DNA of 64,000 bases. It comes from Ophiosphaerella korrae. Taxonomy: Eukaryota > Ascomycota > Dothideomycetes > Pleosporales > Phaeosphaeriaceae. Position 1 is the first letter of the stretch. Every line of letters begins with the position of its first letter. Below the pieces are notes generated by a model. It saw only the letters and a program-made list of their open reading frames with translations. It ran no database searches and had not been told where the DNA came from. Location: positions 124,001 through 188,000 of the forward strand of contig JALNQF010000064.1 in assembly GCA_028456385.1 (NCBI GenBank), written 5' to 3'. The translations under genes were made by a program, and so were the position numbers. This document shows positions 25,340 through 37,509 of this stretch, in pieces.

Positions 25340-27039
25340 ATGGCTACAGACTCAAAGCCCCGCCACACCAGATCCGATTCAGGTGTTGGTACCACCAGGC
25401 CAACTTCCGAAACTTTCACCGATGTACAGAATTTCTTGACCGCAGTATCTTCATTCACATCTGAGACCGGATTCAAGGAATTAGTCAACCTAGTCAAACT
25501 TGTTCCGCAACAAAAAGCAGGGATCGAGGAAAGGGACGATACCATACGGAATCTGAACAAGAAACTGACTGCCGATCACGAATCCAATAATGCTTACAAC
25601 CAACAGCGGCTATCAGATTTTGAAACGAGATACAGTGAATGGAAAGAGCAGAACAATGCACTCAAAAATCAAAAAGAAAAATTATCAGTGGCTGTTGATG
25701 AGAAGAATAAGCAGATGTCGACGCTTCGAGAAGAGTTGACAGGGTGCAAAGCAAAAGTTAATGATCTCGACAAGGCATATGCTAAAGCGACGAAGGGGTT
25801 GAAGGCCAAAGATCAGCAAATTGGGGATCTTGAGGCGAGGCTAAAAACCACGCAGACCGCAGCAAATGACCACGTGGAGAAGCTAAAGCAAGCACACAAC
25901 CTCGCCGCTGTTCAGAAGAAATCGCTAGAGGACGAAACGACCAAGCATCAAAGTCTAAAAGAGGAAGTTATCAAAATGAAAGACAAGATCAAAGAGTTTC
26001 AACAGTTCTCAGTGGAAATCAGAGAGCTCGATCTGCCAGCAGAGTAAGCTATACGCAAAAGTATGTTCTGTGCATGATTATAACCAAAATTACAGAAGTA
26101 GTCAACTAGAACTTCTATGGGAGTCTCTTATCACGCTGGTCTGGAGCTTTATTGGACAGGACTTGTCAGTAGCAATACCTGAGGTATGTGAACAATTTAT
26201 AGTAGAACCAGGTGGCATAGCTCATGTAACTACAGAGCGATTGGATAAAAATACGCGACAACGAAGTTTTCAAAGGCCGAATTCCACTTCTCCAATCGAA
26301 TTCTGACATTGCGAAGAAGATGCGAGTGGCAATAGTCCTTGGCGCCCTTGCGAGACTTGTGGATAAGTTCATCTTCCAGCCTACTTATCTGTTGCCTGAA
26401 GATAATGGCCTGCGAGGGGTTTTACGCTACCAAGCAACTATCGACCCAAAGAAAGAAATGTACACAAGAGGCATTCTTCTTTCTATGTCTCCTAGAGACC
26501 AAGAGGATAATAGCGAAGAAGTTGTTAGGTATGTTGTGGAAGATTTGCTCGAACTCGTAAACGTACAGGCCCTCTTCACTCTAGAAACCCTCAATACCTT
26601 TGCGGGAACGCTTAAAAGTCTTCTAGCTCAATTCAAAGAGCAGTGGAAGGTTATACAGAGTGGAAAGCAAAAACTTGAGATAAGCTTCGCATATCCTACC
26701 ACTACCCCTTGGTACGTCTTCGATGTGCAAGTTACGGCTCCCGAAGATGGAAAGCGTTCTACAGAGCCCCTTACTACTATCGATGCGGAGGATAACACAG
26801 TGCTAATCCCGAAAATTTATGTCATGAGATCAGAGGGAGAACCAAACCCTATCACGCGCGGTTATGTACTTCAGAAGGCTCTTATTGACGCTGCGGCGGA
26901 AGAAGTCCGTAAAGGCCCTCCCAATGCCCCATTTACGGAGATAAGTCCGAGCCGTTCCCGCAACCGAAAAGTTCGGACTAGGTCGGTGACCGGCGACGGC
27001 GCCTTAAGTAGGCAGAAGGGTGATCGTTCGTTACCCTGA
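25340..27039 (+). CDS. Coiled-coil protein of unknown function, three exons
   Basis: Exons are 25340-26043, 26096-26183 and 26236-27039 (phase-consistent, 531 aa). Start is ATG in AAAGTAATGG; the frame upstream has only a TTG. The N-terminal 40 residues are Ser/Thr-rich and probably disordered. Residues about 70-220 are a long heptad-type coiled coil rich in Lys, Glu, Gln and Leu (for example LKAKDQQIGDLEARLKTTQ). The C-terminal half is globular, with an ALARLVDKFIFQPTYLL helix, and ends in an Arg/Ser-rich basic tail (SPSRSRNRKVRTRS). No signal peptide or membrane segment. I do not recognise the family. It sits alone between transposon relics but shows no damage, so it is probably expressed. 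Confidence 0.75.
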
Positions 27040-28380
27040 CAAAGGGATGCAGCCGGTTCAGCCAACTATCAACACGGCAACAACGCAACTCGGCGACCTG
27101 CGCAACCATAGTCTATATAGACATAAAATAGATCAGAACAGGAATCACGATTTATCATCCACTATCTTTCATCCCACTTATCACAATACTCGTTCAATCT
27201 GACAGTAGTACGTAAAGCTAACCAAGAGAAGGGCGGATAGCTAGGAAAGGGATAGGTAGGAAATCCAAGATATAACTAAAGTGTATTACTATGCTAGTAG
27301 TATAGACTAAATACAGTAGGTAGTAGTAACTACTTTGTCTCCTGCTCGAGCGTCGTAGGGCAGAGCAACAGAGTTTGCCTCGTAGAGGGAACGTCAAATC
27401 TAGTGCTAGCTGGCTAGGACTTTCGTGTAAGAGCTCTACGAGCATGGTAGGGCTAAGGAACTTGTAGTAAGCCCTGCTAATTTCAATCTCTAGTGTTCTC
27501 TGAAACTGTTGCTAGATGCAAACGCGAAGTATTAGCTAGAAAGGCAGCTCATACCGTGGTAATTCGGCAGCGGTAATATTGACATTGCCTCTTACTCGCT
27601 TACTCAGCCGTGGAGTGCCGCCTTCGATTGTGGGCTTGATAGCCGCAGGCAACGGCATTAGGAGATGCGTCACAAGCGTTGGATTTGCCGTATCCCACGA
27701 TTCAACGACAGAAGTTTATGCCCTCGATACATGTGCTTAGAAACGCTTCAATGGTTCTATACCACCCTTTTCTAAGGAAATTGGACAATGGTTCCTGGAA
27801 TAGAAGCTTCTCAAACGCACTGAGAAGTATCTGGGCCGTACGGTCAGTGAAGTTGCAGAGGAGCGCACCTGGGCTGGCAAGCGTCTTAGCCGCGACTTAG
27901 CAGTTGTCAAGGCTGAACATCTCTCTGCTCAGCTTCCTCTACTCGCCGGGCTTCTGCTGGACAATGCAGCCCTGCGGCTGGTATTACAGTCGTTGCTCTC
28001 AGCACCCTGAATGCTTTGTCCAGCATTCTGGGCGTGGCTGCTATTTTTGAACAAAACGCTCACGGTCGCCGACCACAATCCTACGCCCTAACGCTTCCTA
28101 TCAAATACCTCGCAACGCAATGTTCCGATTATCCTAGTTCCTACTGCATTAGATGTGCCGTACTCAGTTCCATTATTCTATAGAATTGCATCAAAATCCG
28201 GCCTCGGTTACCGTGCCCGTCGGTTAACTGCACGCTGTCGCAAGTGCGTATTAGTATATATACCGGTCCAGGCAGCAGAATACCGAGCTTGAGTGAGCTC
28301 GGGCTCCTATTTTGCTGTACAACACATATGCACCCCAGATTTCCTGCCGAAAATCAAATAAAAAGGTGCCACTTCGTCTG
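27040..28380. other. Degraded spacer, no gene recognised
   Basis: About 1.3 kb. AT-rich near 27.2-27.5 kb, then a more GC-balanced block at about 27.55-28.05 kb that may be a decayed coding fragment; no frame or motif is convincing. Confidence 0.4.
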
Positions 28381-28383
28381 TTG

Positions 28384-28449
28384 CGAAAAGCTTGGTCCGT
28401 CACCGTGGAAAGCTTGATCCATGGTCACGAAAAGCTTGGTCCATGATCT
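28384..28449. repeat. Three tandem units around AAGCTTGRTCC
   Basis: Three imperfect 20-24 bp units, at about 28384-28407, 28408-28427 and 28428-28449, each contain GAAAAGCTTGGTCC or a one-base variant, followed by a variable GTCACC/ATGGTC/ATGATC part. Confidence 0.55.
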
Positions 28450-28580
28450 AGCCTACTCGGATGAAGTAATATCAATCTGACACAAAGATCTCACATAATA
28501 CGTGGAGGAAACAGCACACCCCTGCAGCGCGAATTTACCAAGCCAGCTAATCAAGGCTTGCGCGCCTGCTCGCTTCTGGG

Positions 28581-29101
28581 CAGACTTGGGAACATTCAAT
28601 TTAATCAACCGGCGTGGGATGAAATGACTTGATTGCTTTCCAATTTATCCACTAGTTAATTTGATTGAATTGATTCACATTTACAAGCTGATTCATCGTA
28701 TTTTTGCATGAACTAAATATCAGGGAACGGACGCGTGAACAATCACTAGAGGTAATGTAGTGGAATGAATGACAATAAAGGGTGCGTATTAGAGGAAGGC
28801 GAGCCGCTACCTTGACTGGTACGACTCGGGGAGTACAACAAAGTCGCATAAACTTGGTTTGGCTCTTCGGCCGAATAGAACCCACAGAACTAAGATAGGA
28901 CGACACGTTTTAGGTGCCGACCAATGAAAACTCAACACTAGAAACTATAGCCCGCTCGCTCCTATAGCTAACTTGAAAATCTCCAATCCTCCAATGCTAT
29001 CAATCGGATGAATTAATCGTTCAAACTGCGATTAAATTGACTTATTAATTACCAGGCATACGATTCACTTGATTAAATCGAATTGATTGTTCCCAAGCCT
29101 G
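28581..29101. mobile_element. hAT-type MITE, about 521 bp, with terminal inverted repeats
   Basis: The left end CAGACTTGGGAACATTCAAT (28581) and the reverse complement of the right end, CAGGCTTGGGAACAATCAAT, match closely, and the similarity runs on through TTTAATCAA for about 30 bp. The interior has no coding capacity but many TTGATT/AATCAA subterminal motifs, as in the hAT relic at 23.6-24.0 kb. Flanking octamers CTTCTGGG and GTTCTAGT agree at 5 of 8 positions, a possible decayed 8-bp target duplication. Confidence 0.65.
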
Positions 29102-29386
29102 GTTCTAGTGCAGTTGATTATACTGAACTTCTACTATAGGACAATCCCTGAGCAGGATTCCTTGCGTTCTGATTGATGGATGTTTGATGTAATTAAAGTT
29201 TGTTCTGTTTCAACCTAAATGCTAATGAAGAAAGGGAACCTAGTGAAGGCTCGATCGAGGCTATGATGTCCATATATGAAGAGAAGTATCCCAAATCGAG
29301 TAGAGCAGGTCTTCCCTAGATCCATCAAGCACACTTCTTTAAATCTTTCGATCACTCGCACAGGATTTTGCTCAAACCTGCCCATC

Positions 29387-30156
29387 ATGGTCTCTTTCAC
29401 TACCGCTCTTGTCGCCTTTACGGCTGCTATTGGCGTCATCGCCGCTCCCGTCGAGGGCCCCACCGAGCCTACAATCTCCAAGCGTAGCAGCCCCAATAGC
29501 TCGGGTACCAATAATGGCTTCTATTACCAATTCTGTATGTGTCAATATCTATCGCTGTTGAAAAACATCCACCGACAAGGTGCGCAGGGACCGATGGCGC
29601 TCGTGGCAGCGCAACCTACACTAACAAGGCTGCCGGCGAGTATTCCGTGTCATGGCAGGGCATCTCCGACATGACATCCGGCAAGGGCTGGAAGTCCGCG
29701 CAGCCTAGGAATATCACTTTCTCTGGTAATGTGAACGCCCAAGGCAACTTCTACCTTGCTGTCTACACCTGGTCACAGCACGGCGAGAACTACGTAAGTT
29801 ATTCATTATCTGTGGTGACAAAGTAATGCCAGGACTGGAGTCTCACACCTCGATAGATTCTCGAGAACTACGGCTCCTACAACCCCTGTAGCCAAGGTCA
29901 GACTGTTGGTTCTATCACCAGCGACGGCAGCAGCTACCAGATCTGCACGGTCAACCGCGGAAACAACTACATCCAGAACTGGTCTATCCGCCAGAATAAG
30001 CGCTCCAGCGGTACCGTCACCACCGCCAATCACTACAATGCTTACGCTGCTCACGGTCTAAACCACAACCCTCTTAGCGCGGCTGCTTATCAGATCGTCT
30101 CCACCGAGGGCTATGGAAGCTCTGGTTCGGCCGATATCACCGTCTCCGGCTCTTAG
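29387..30156 (+). CDS. GH11 endo-1,4-beta-xylanase, secreted
   Basis: Secreted glycoside hydrolase family 11 enzyme that cleaves xylan in plant cell walls. Exons are 29387-29534, 29588-29793 and 29857-30156 (phase-consistent, 217 aa). Residues 1-20 form a signal peptide ([18 protein letters not shown] hydrophobic core ending AAP), followed by a short propeptide with a Kex2-like Lys-Arg site (TISKR). The mature protein has the family's [11 protein letters not shown] start, the nucleophile Glu in [13 protein letters not shown], and the acid/base Glu in [22 protein letters not shown] marks the thumb region. The protein is full length, with no damage. It is an isolated gene between repeats and points to a plant-tissue lifestyle. 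Confidence 0.96.
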
Positions 30157-32652
30157 ATAGAATATTATTACCACTATTTCTGTTCTATGTGTTTTCATTG
30201 CTATTTGTGAGAAGTGCGTCGAAGCGCTCTGTTTGTAACCATATGTCGTGGCTCTGCTATACTTGGTGGAAAGTCTTTAGAGCCCAAAGTCTCCATCAGC
30301 ACGCACAGATCGATAAGTCCTATTGTACTCAGCGCAAATAGAAATATAGCCAGTACACGTAGAAAATTAGTCTATACCAGACCAACTAGTATTTGCGACA
30401 CGTTCTATGCAGAAGCTTAGTGTAAAAAGGTTTCTATTACGGCTGACCCCGAACAAAGCTGCGAACACGGTAGAGACCAAACACATTAATCTCCTTAGAT
30501 AGAATTAATTCGCAAGTGGATGTCGCCAGCGCATCAAAGCTTTGAATGAGCAACCGTAAACCTACTTCCTTAGGTCTCGAGGGTGCTAAAAGGTCAGAAA
30601 CCGTCTGTAGATTCAATCATGCGAGATAATCCACCGATTTTTCCTACCCGAGCCAATGGAAAAGATAGGTTAGGTAGCTAAGACTTAGGCTGCGAGTAAG
30701 AGTTGCTAGACAGGAAAGATTTGCGGCTCTCGAGTTTAGCTCGGCCTTCTATCTATGCCTATTTATATAGACTATAGATTTACACCAAAACTTACATAAT
30801 ATAAGGCTGGTCCGATTGTCCGAACCCCTTGCTTACGATACTTTATACAAGATAATGGGTTTACTATAGAATCACATAAGATAATAGTAGATAAGAATGA
30901 CTAATAAGTTCGTTATGAGCAAACTATATTATATACCGTTCTGTCTAGCCGAGCTCTAAACCCTTACGGGAACTCCATACAATAAACAGAACTTTCTCCC
31001 TATCTTTAAATGGATATTGAAGACACACTAACTAAGCCTCCTAGTCCCTCTCTTCGGATTTCCTGGGGTAAAGCACCTCCTACCTAAGTTCTGTGCGAAC
31101 TACTTAATTTTCAAGCTGCCACCACCAGCTTCCTGCAATTTCCCCTAGGCCTATATAATAGCTGTTGCGTCCAGGTTGCGTACTTGTTGCAAGCGGAACT
31201 GGCAAACGGATCTAATCAAGTATCATTCCCGTGTTCGTGTTATCGTGATACCGGGTAATAATAACGGCGTTCCCAAACGTCTGGGACCGGTTGACGATGT
31301 TGATAATTATCGTGCCATCGATATTAGTTGTTCGCGCATCGATTGGAAAATCTACACTATTGTTGGGGTTCCATTGCATTTGGCGTTCCTCGCGGATAAG
31401 GTAGGTCCAGTTGGTTTGGTGCGCGCGATCAACTTGGCGGGGGAAAAATCGGCAACAACCTTGTCATATAAATTGCTGGAATGCACTGAGTAAAGACAAA
31501 CGATTGGCACGATAGGTGGGGTGTCAATGATGACTGTATTCACTATTTCTATCTTCTTGCGTTATTTTTTTTATTCTTCCGGAGGTTCCATCATGTTATA
31601 TCGGCAGTACCTATCCTACTAGAAAGACAAGCGTGCACTACATTGGAGTCTTTCGTCGTGGCTAAGTTAGCCTCAGTTTTCTGACTCGACTGCATTAGCC
31701 GCCTCATTGAGCAGTGCCTCTCGGGACGTCACAGTCTCACAAGACTTGCAACAAGGACGAAGACTCCGAACCTCGCCGCGCATCTCGCCGTCCACCGTAC
31801 CTTCCGCGATTAGCTTTGTTTTACTACCGCATCTGTGTAGAATAGTAATACACATTGCGTAGAAGGGCTCGTTGGCGCCATCGAAGGTGTTGGAGGAGGT
31901 TGGTCAGTACTGGAGGTGGTTCGTGCGTGTCGTATTGCGGATGACACCGTAACCTCAATTAGCTTCAAATGAAGCAGGTATCGAGCTTGCTATCCTTTTC
32001 TGTTGAATAGAATCAAATACAAGCTAGTAACTTACGAAGTTGGTGGGAGGCGCCGCTCGCTTGCCATCTACGTTAGTCAATTGGCTTTTGCAGACATGGT
32101 TCGATCAGCATTCTACATAACTAATAGCAGGAGAGCTGACCAAGGCACGTACCACTGCTTTACTGCCGAGTTCTACGCATATCGGCGCTACTTTAAGGAA
32201 GCCTTGTCCACTAATGTGTCTGCTAGCGTTCCTACTTACTTCTTCCGCTCGTGATTATGAGCAGCACGCTTGCAGAGACGATGCTCCTTCAAGCCTAAGC
32301 TACTAATTACCAGCTCACTCTAGCTTGGCAAGATATAAGTACAGACTAGTGCACTTAGACCCTTAGATAGAACGCCCAGTAGACTCTCAATGGTATCGCG
32401 ACACACATCAACAACCGTGCTGCTCTCTAGCTATCACGATCCAACGTAACAACCTAAGTACTATAGGCTACCCAATTCCTAGTAGGAATTAACTTTAAAG
32501 GGGACTGTGCGCGGAAAATCCCTAAGAGGGCTTAGTAGCTTAGTATTAGGAATACTAACATTTTCTCTCGCTTTCTCTAGTTTTTTCTCTCTCTCTCTCT
32601 TTCTTCTTCTCTCACTGTAATATAATCTTTTACTACTAAGCGGTGCCTTACA
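30157..32652. other. Long degraded spacer without recognisable genes
   Basis: About 2.5 kb, strongly AT-rich with many TA dinucleotides near 30.7-31.0 kb and a pyrimidine (TCTCTC) tract at about 32570-32610. Frames at 31.2-31.5, 31.7-31.85 and 32.0-32.25 kb carry no motif I recognise. Probably old, mutated repeats. Confidence 0.45.
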
Positions 32653-32769
32653 TTGTAGTATGCTAGGATGTTCGTAGAAGGAGGGGGCAGGTGCTGACCC
32701 GTAGTCGGCGAGGTGAGTTGAATATTATTGAGTTGGGCCCTAATTACGTGCGTATCTACTACACCACGA
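32653..32769. repeat. Dispersed repeat, copy 1 (internally deleted, 117 bp)
   Basis: It shares TATGCTAGGATG(T/C)(T/A)CGTAGAAG near its left end and CTACACCACRATAT at its right end with the full copies at 48.1 and 55.1 kb, but lacks about 90 bp of the middle. Confidence 0.7.
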
Positions 32770-32845
32770 TATATAACCTAGAATTCTTTATCTATAAAGT
32801 TTAATTCAGATACTAATAAAGAAAGCCATGGCAACCAAACCCCAG

Positions 32846-34574
32846 CTACCCTTCTCGTGCATACGTATCCTTCCACTGCGAATACAGCTTGACCTTGTCG
32901 TACGTACCCCCGGACGAAGGCTTGCCATTCGTAATTGCGAATAATAGTTCATGCCACCAGCCGGTTTGATCAGCCGCATACTTGACCATAATCAACGGTA
33001 TAATCGATTTGCCCATGCCAACAAGCGACTGATATGATCGATGGTTTGTAACATCTGCTGCGAATATAGGTTGCTTCTTTACCGTGCCTTGAAATGCAAT
33101 CCAAGCATTCACGTTTGCCTCAAACGTCTTGATCAAGTTACCATAGAGGTTGATGATTGTGGCAGCCTGGTTGTTGAGATTGTTGAAATTGGCAATGTCC
33201 TTGGCATCAACCTTCAGCTTGGTGTCTTCTTGTAGCGCGTTATCTTAAGAAGGTAGTTAGTATAGAAATAATGTCATGAATCTGCTATAAGACTTACACA
33301 ATAACGTGGCGAATACAAAATCGCCGGTCTTCATCTTCAGCACTATTAGCGGCATCGTGGCCGGGCATCTCTTACACATTGCTCCTAGTGCGTGCCATCC
33401 AGGTCCAATAGCGAGGTCCGTAGATCTACTTGATTAGTATGAAAAAAGCCTGGAGCAGAATGTACCTACGTTGAAGTGGTGGGTGCGTTCTGGGAGATGC
33501 TAGTGGTGTACGTCGTGAAGCTAGATGTAAATTGAGATACCATGCGGGGAAGAGCTTTCAGACAGGAATTTGCAGTCTTTTCGACACTTTCAGAGGCACC
33601 AGTTTCGACTTGAGCCATAGGAATATCTCCCTTCAAGGCGTCGAAATTGGGATCTGGTTTCAGGAAAAATGTTGGGGTGCCATAGTTGGACAAACGATGT
33701 CCATTATTGGAGAGTGCCAACGGCTGGTGGACAATTCGAAATTCTCCACCTATTTTGCTCTCCCACTGAGCGGCAGCCTCATTCCATCGGTCGGCATGAG
33801 GTATAGAAGGCCTGTTCTCCCTATCATACTGACGATAGAAGCGTATCCTTGCCTCATGTTCGGTACATGGCACCAGTTTTACCATCTTTCCAGTGATGGT
33901 GTACACTGTTTCTGTTAATAATTCGCTAGAAATAACATATCAATTCACTTACCCCAATCAGCGAGATTCTGTGTAATTTGGCCATCCGTAATTTGTCCGG
34001 GTTGTGGATGTGAAGGAGGATCGATCCTGCGTGGTTGAAGTCCGCCAGTTTGAGGGTCTCCTAGTAATGCAAAGAAGATGCAGTTATAAGCATATTCAGA
34101 CTCGGATGTCTTGGTAGCATTCAACTTAGTCAGGGATGGAAACGGATTTCGGTAGGGCGCTCCCGCAAGCTTATACATGGGTGTCTGTGTGACTTCCCAA
34201 GGGTCAGGAGCACCAAACTGCTCGAGGGTAGCTAGGAAAGATGTCCATCCAGTGAGAATATTGTAATCAGAGTCATCAAGAACCATAGTGACGTTATTTT
34301 GGGGAAATCGAGACTAGTTCAGGAGGACTTCGAAGGTATTGATAGTTGAAGATGACTGAAAAACAGGGTAAGGTAGCAGATTCTTGCCTTGACTTGATAC
34401 CTCAGAAAGAATTTGAGAGTAGGTAGTGTCGGAATACTTATACTTCGAATTTGTACTCAGACATCCGATCATTGGAGTCGAAGTGCAGGATGCTCGTTCT
34501 AGAACATAGCCCCACATCCATATAGCTGTACATGCTGCATCTAGTTCAGCTGGCAACGATCCTGCATGGCGCAT
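32846..34574 (-). pseudogene. Unknown protein next to MACPF-like genes, in-frame stop near the start
   Basis: Four exons (33953-34574, 33470-33911, 33298-33425, 32846-33243) sum to 530 codons. Codon 87 is TAG (34314-34316) with the frame open on both sides, which fits a CAG-to-TAG change. If translation starts instead at ATG 34286 the protein is intact at about 433 aa and the upstream frame is chance. Recognisable features are an EYAYNCIFFALLGDP segment, a CKRCP pair, and a C-terminal helical part with HRSYQSLVGMGKSIIPLIM and GWWHELLFAITNGK. I do not recognise the family. It lies 0.4 kb downstream of, and on the same strand as, the large MACPF-like gene, so it may be a partner. Confidence 0.6.
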
Positions 34575-34998
34575 TTGTAGCGGGGGTTGATATCTAAGTA
34601 GATGTGCGGACTATGAGATTAGTGCTCCCAATAATTTGCGACACGTTCTAGATTGTGAGGAGAGTGCATCTCAGCTTGCCTCAAGCAAGCCACTAGTGAA
34701 GCATGCAGTAAGCAGAAATGGAAGACTGCATAGAGTTTGTGTGACAAGTCAGTATCCTTGTATTTTCTCCAACAAAACCTGAACTAGCACAAAGTGATAC
34801 AGCTGGGCCACTCTCGGTGTTGTTATGTTATATTGACCTTATTGAACAGGGTTGGCGCATCCAAAACCTAACTATGAAGACGTAATGACAAGTGTTAACG
34901 AGGTGTATGATTAGGTGAAGCGACAGGCAAAACAAGATTCTATCGTCTGGTATATTATAATTTATCAACAAAGTGGTTTGCATGCAGTGTTGCCAAGC
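34575..34998. other. Spacer between unknown gene and MACPF-like gene A
   Basis: About 0.42 kb, probably the 3' end of MACPF-like gene A and the promoter of the unknown gene. Nothing else was recognised. Confidence 0.5.
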
Positions 34999-37509
34999 TC
35001 AGAACGCCGAGTTCTCTCCTTCCCAGCCATCCCTAACAACGGTACCGCCAAATTTCCGGCTGTAGGAGATCGATCCAAATTTTCGTTGATAAGGTTTGGT
35101 GTCACCACCGAAAAAGTCGTTGTCGAAGGTGAAACCCCATCCATTCTCTGCATACTGCTGTACCTTGCTGTAGATAGTTGCGTTATGCAGAAGTTGGGTG
35201 TCACCCCAAATAATGCTGTGAACGGTGACTGCAGGAATGGAGTCTGTCTTCTCTTTCAAGGAGTCGCGCTCCCCACGTATAGAGTCTCGCTCATTACGAG
35301 TTGCTTGAATCTGCGCTTCGGCCTCGGATAGTTTCTGAATTGCCTCTTCTTGGAGTCTCGCAAGCTCAGCTGCTTCTGCTTCTGCTTTCTTGACTGCTTC
35401 TCCGTTAAGTCGCAAGAGTTCGACTGCTTCTGCTTCTACCTTGCGCAACTTTTCACGCAGTTCCTCAGCCTCCTTTTCTCTAGCTTCCCTTATTTCATCA
35501 ACACTTTTACTCTGTTCCTTCTCGAGTGTCTCTTTGTCAGCCTTCAAGGTTTCGGCTTGTGATTTGAGAGCCTCCCGTTCACTCTTTGCAGTATCAAGTT
35601 CTTGTTGTTTCTCGGCACACTCCCTGATCCTTGCTTCAAGGTCAGCCTTCATCTTGGCGATCTCTTCAGGACTCGGTATGGGTTCTTTATCAGTCTATAA
35701 AATCTGTATCAGCATAGTCAGAATATAAGGTACTGATCACTTACGGGTAGCAAAAGCTTGAAGACGTTCGGGCTGACATAACGCCAATTTCGATCTGGGT
35801 TAGTTGCGACCTTCGGATCAAACGTAACGGCGTTGACTTCTCTCACAATTTTGATCATCTCAAACCGGCAATCACGCTGTGCCCGGTCCAAACCAAACGC
35901 ATCTGCCCCATATGGCTCAACCTTATTTGGGGGCAAAGGTTCTTCAAGGATTTCAGCACTACCGTGCTCATTGGCCGCTATGAGTTGTTGTTTGGCAGAT
36001 TTGTAACGTTCCATGCGTCTTTCATAATCCGTCTTTGTGGATTCACCGTATTCGATCAAATTTTGGCTGTTTTCGCGCGATCTGACTTTTGATACTCCAC
36101 GATCTATGTCACGAATTGCTGCGCCTCTGTCAGCCAATCAAACATGAGAACCCTTTTTACAGACTTACTTTGATGGAGATCGCTCCACATTGCTTTGTAT
36201 TGCTATTCTTCTGTCAATTTATGGTGTTTTTTTTTCGCCAATTGGAGTTTTGGAAGATTTTATCTTACCATATATGCATCAAGGAGCGCAGAAGTGTAGA
36301 TTCCCGCGATCTCATAATCGAGTGGTGAGCCTTTTACTGTTTGTTCATGGAAGCTGCGAAGCGATGTGTACTTGGTCAAAATAGCACTATCATATTTTTA
36401 ATTAGTGTTATACATCGTATAAAGACAGTCGACCTACTAGGTCCTTTGTGGGCCTACCCAGAATCGTTAGAATTTTAATGGCTGTTGTTCTGGATAGACT
36501 TACAAACAGCGACGTTATCCGGAAACTCCATAGCGACCTTTGTGAGTGTGGGGATGTCCCACTCTTTTATATCATCTGGTTTGATGTCTCCTCCACCGGA
36601 CCATGAGATGCTATAATGATGTCAATGAACGAGTTTTCTTACAGTCGATTCGCAATGGTTTTACCTAATGGTAGTGTCCACGTGCTTTTCGTTTTTCTCA
36701 TCCATCTTCTCTCCTTCCGCCGAACCCTCAATGGTGGCTACCTTTACATCAACCTTGATCGATAACCCTCCACCCATTCTTTTCAAATCTTTCTTGTCAA
36801 CAAGTTTCTTCAGTACCAGTGCGCTCAGAACTCCACCATCCATGAAGCCAGAGATGAAACAGTCGCCATAGACCTCGCCGAACTTCGAAGCTGGAACGTT
36901 GGGAATGGGCGTGAATTCGGTAACGTCATCTGCAATGAGCTTCTGATTCACTACTTTCACTGTGATATTGTATCGTGCATCGCTATTGATGAATGAGGTC
37001 GAGTTGACAAAGTGTGCATTAGCGCCACCACCCCCACCAATTGCTGCACAAGTGATCTTCAAAGCACCTGAACGTGTAAGTGAAATATCTTCTCAATCAT
37101 CCTGATTTTTCATACCACTGATATTCAATGAATTTGTGACATCACTAAGATTATCCGTGAATCCAGCTTCCCAGCTGACAACTTGACTGACGTTGGACTG
37201 TCCATCCTGCTTTCGATTGATCACACTTGTTCCACGGGGACGGTTCAAGACGCCAGTTTGCTGGGCTGAAGAAACCTCTGGGGTGTTTGGGGGCTGACCG
37301 GTCTTTGGGTCAACTTTGCGGAGATCACGCTCTGTCGCTTTGATACCACCCGGTCGACGGACGACATCGTTTACGCAAAGTTGTTGAGTATAACTGTTGA
37401 AACTTTGTACCACCTTGATCAGCGACGATAGAAACTTATGGCGGGAATATTGCTCTTACCCCATACCAATTCGCATGGCTTCATTATAGGGAGCGAGTAG
37501 GAGAGCCAT
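34999..37509 (-). CDS. MACPF-like protein A with coiled-coil and C-terminal beta domain, nine exons
   Basis: Predicted member of the membrane-attack-complex/perforin-like group. Exons are 37460-37509, 37116-37402, 36665-37067, 36504-36610, 36438-36453, 36269-36386, 36169-36203, 35745-36126 and 34999-35694 (phase-consistent, 697 aa). YGDCFISGFMDGG (exon 3) fits the MACPF signature Y-G-x2-F-x6-G-G, and an SWSGGGD segment follows. It resembles gene C over its full length, from LLAPYNEAM at the start to WRYVSPNVFKLLLP. Gene A then adds about 120 residues of Glu/Lys/Ala coiled coil and a terminal domain with IIWGDTQ and FGSISYSRKFGG. No signal peptide is seen, as in fungal intracellular or unconventionally released members. 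Exon 5 is a 16-nt micro-exon. Pore formation is inferred from the signature only. Confidence 0.7.

Noticed and set aside
28581..29101. Considered as an LTR
   Set aside because: Ends are inverted rather than direct and begin CAG, not TG; a hAT-type MITE fits better.
31176..31493. 105-aa forward frame in the 30-32.6 kb spacer
   Set aside because: No signature, surrounded by degraded AT-rich sequence; could not be told from chance.
32003..32254. 83-aa forward frame
   Set aside because: No motif, and the setting is decayed repeat.
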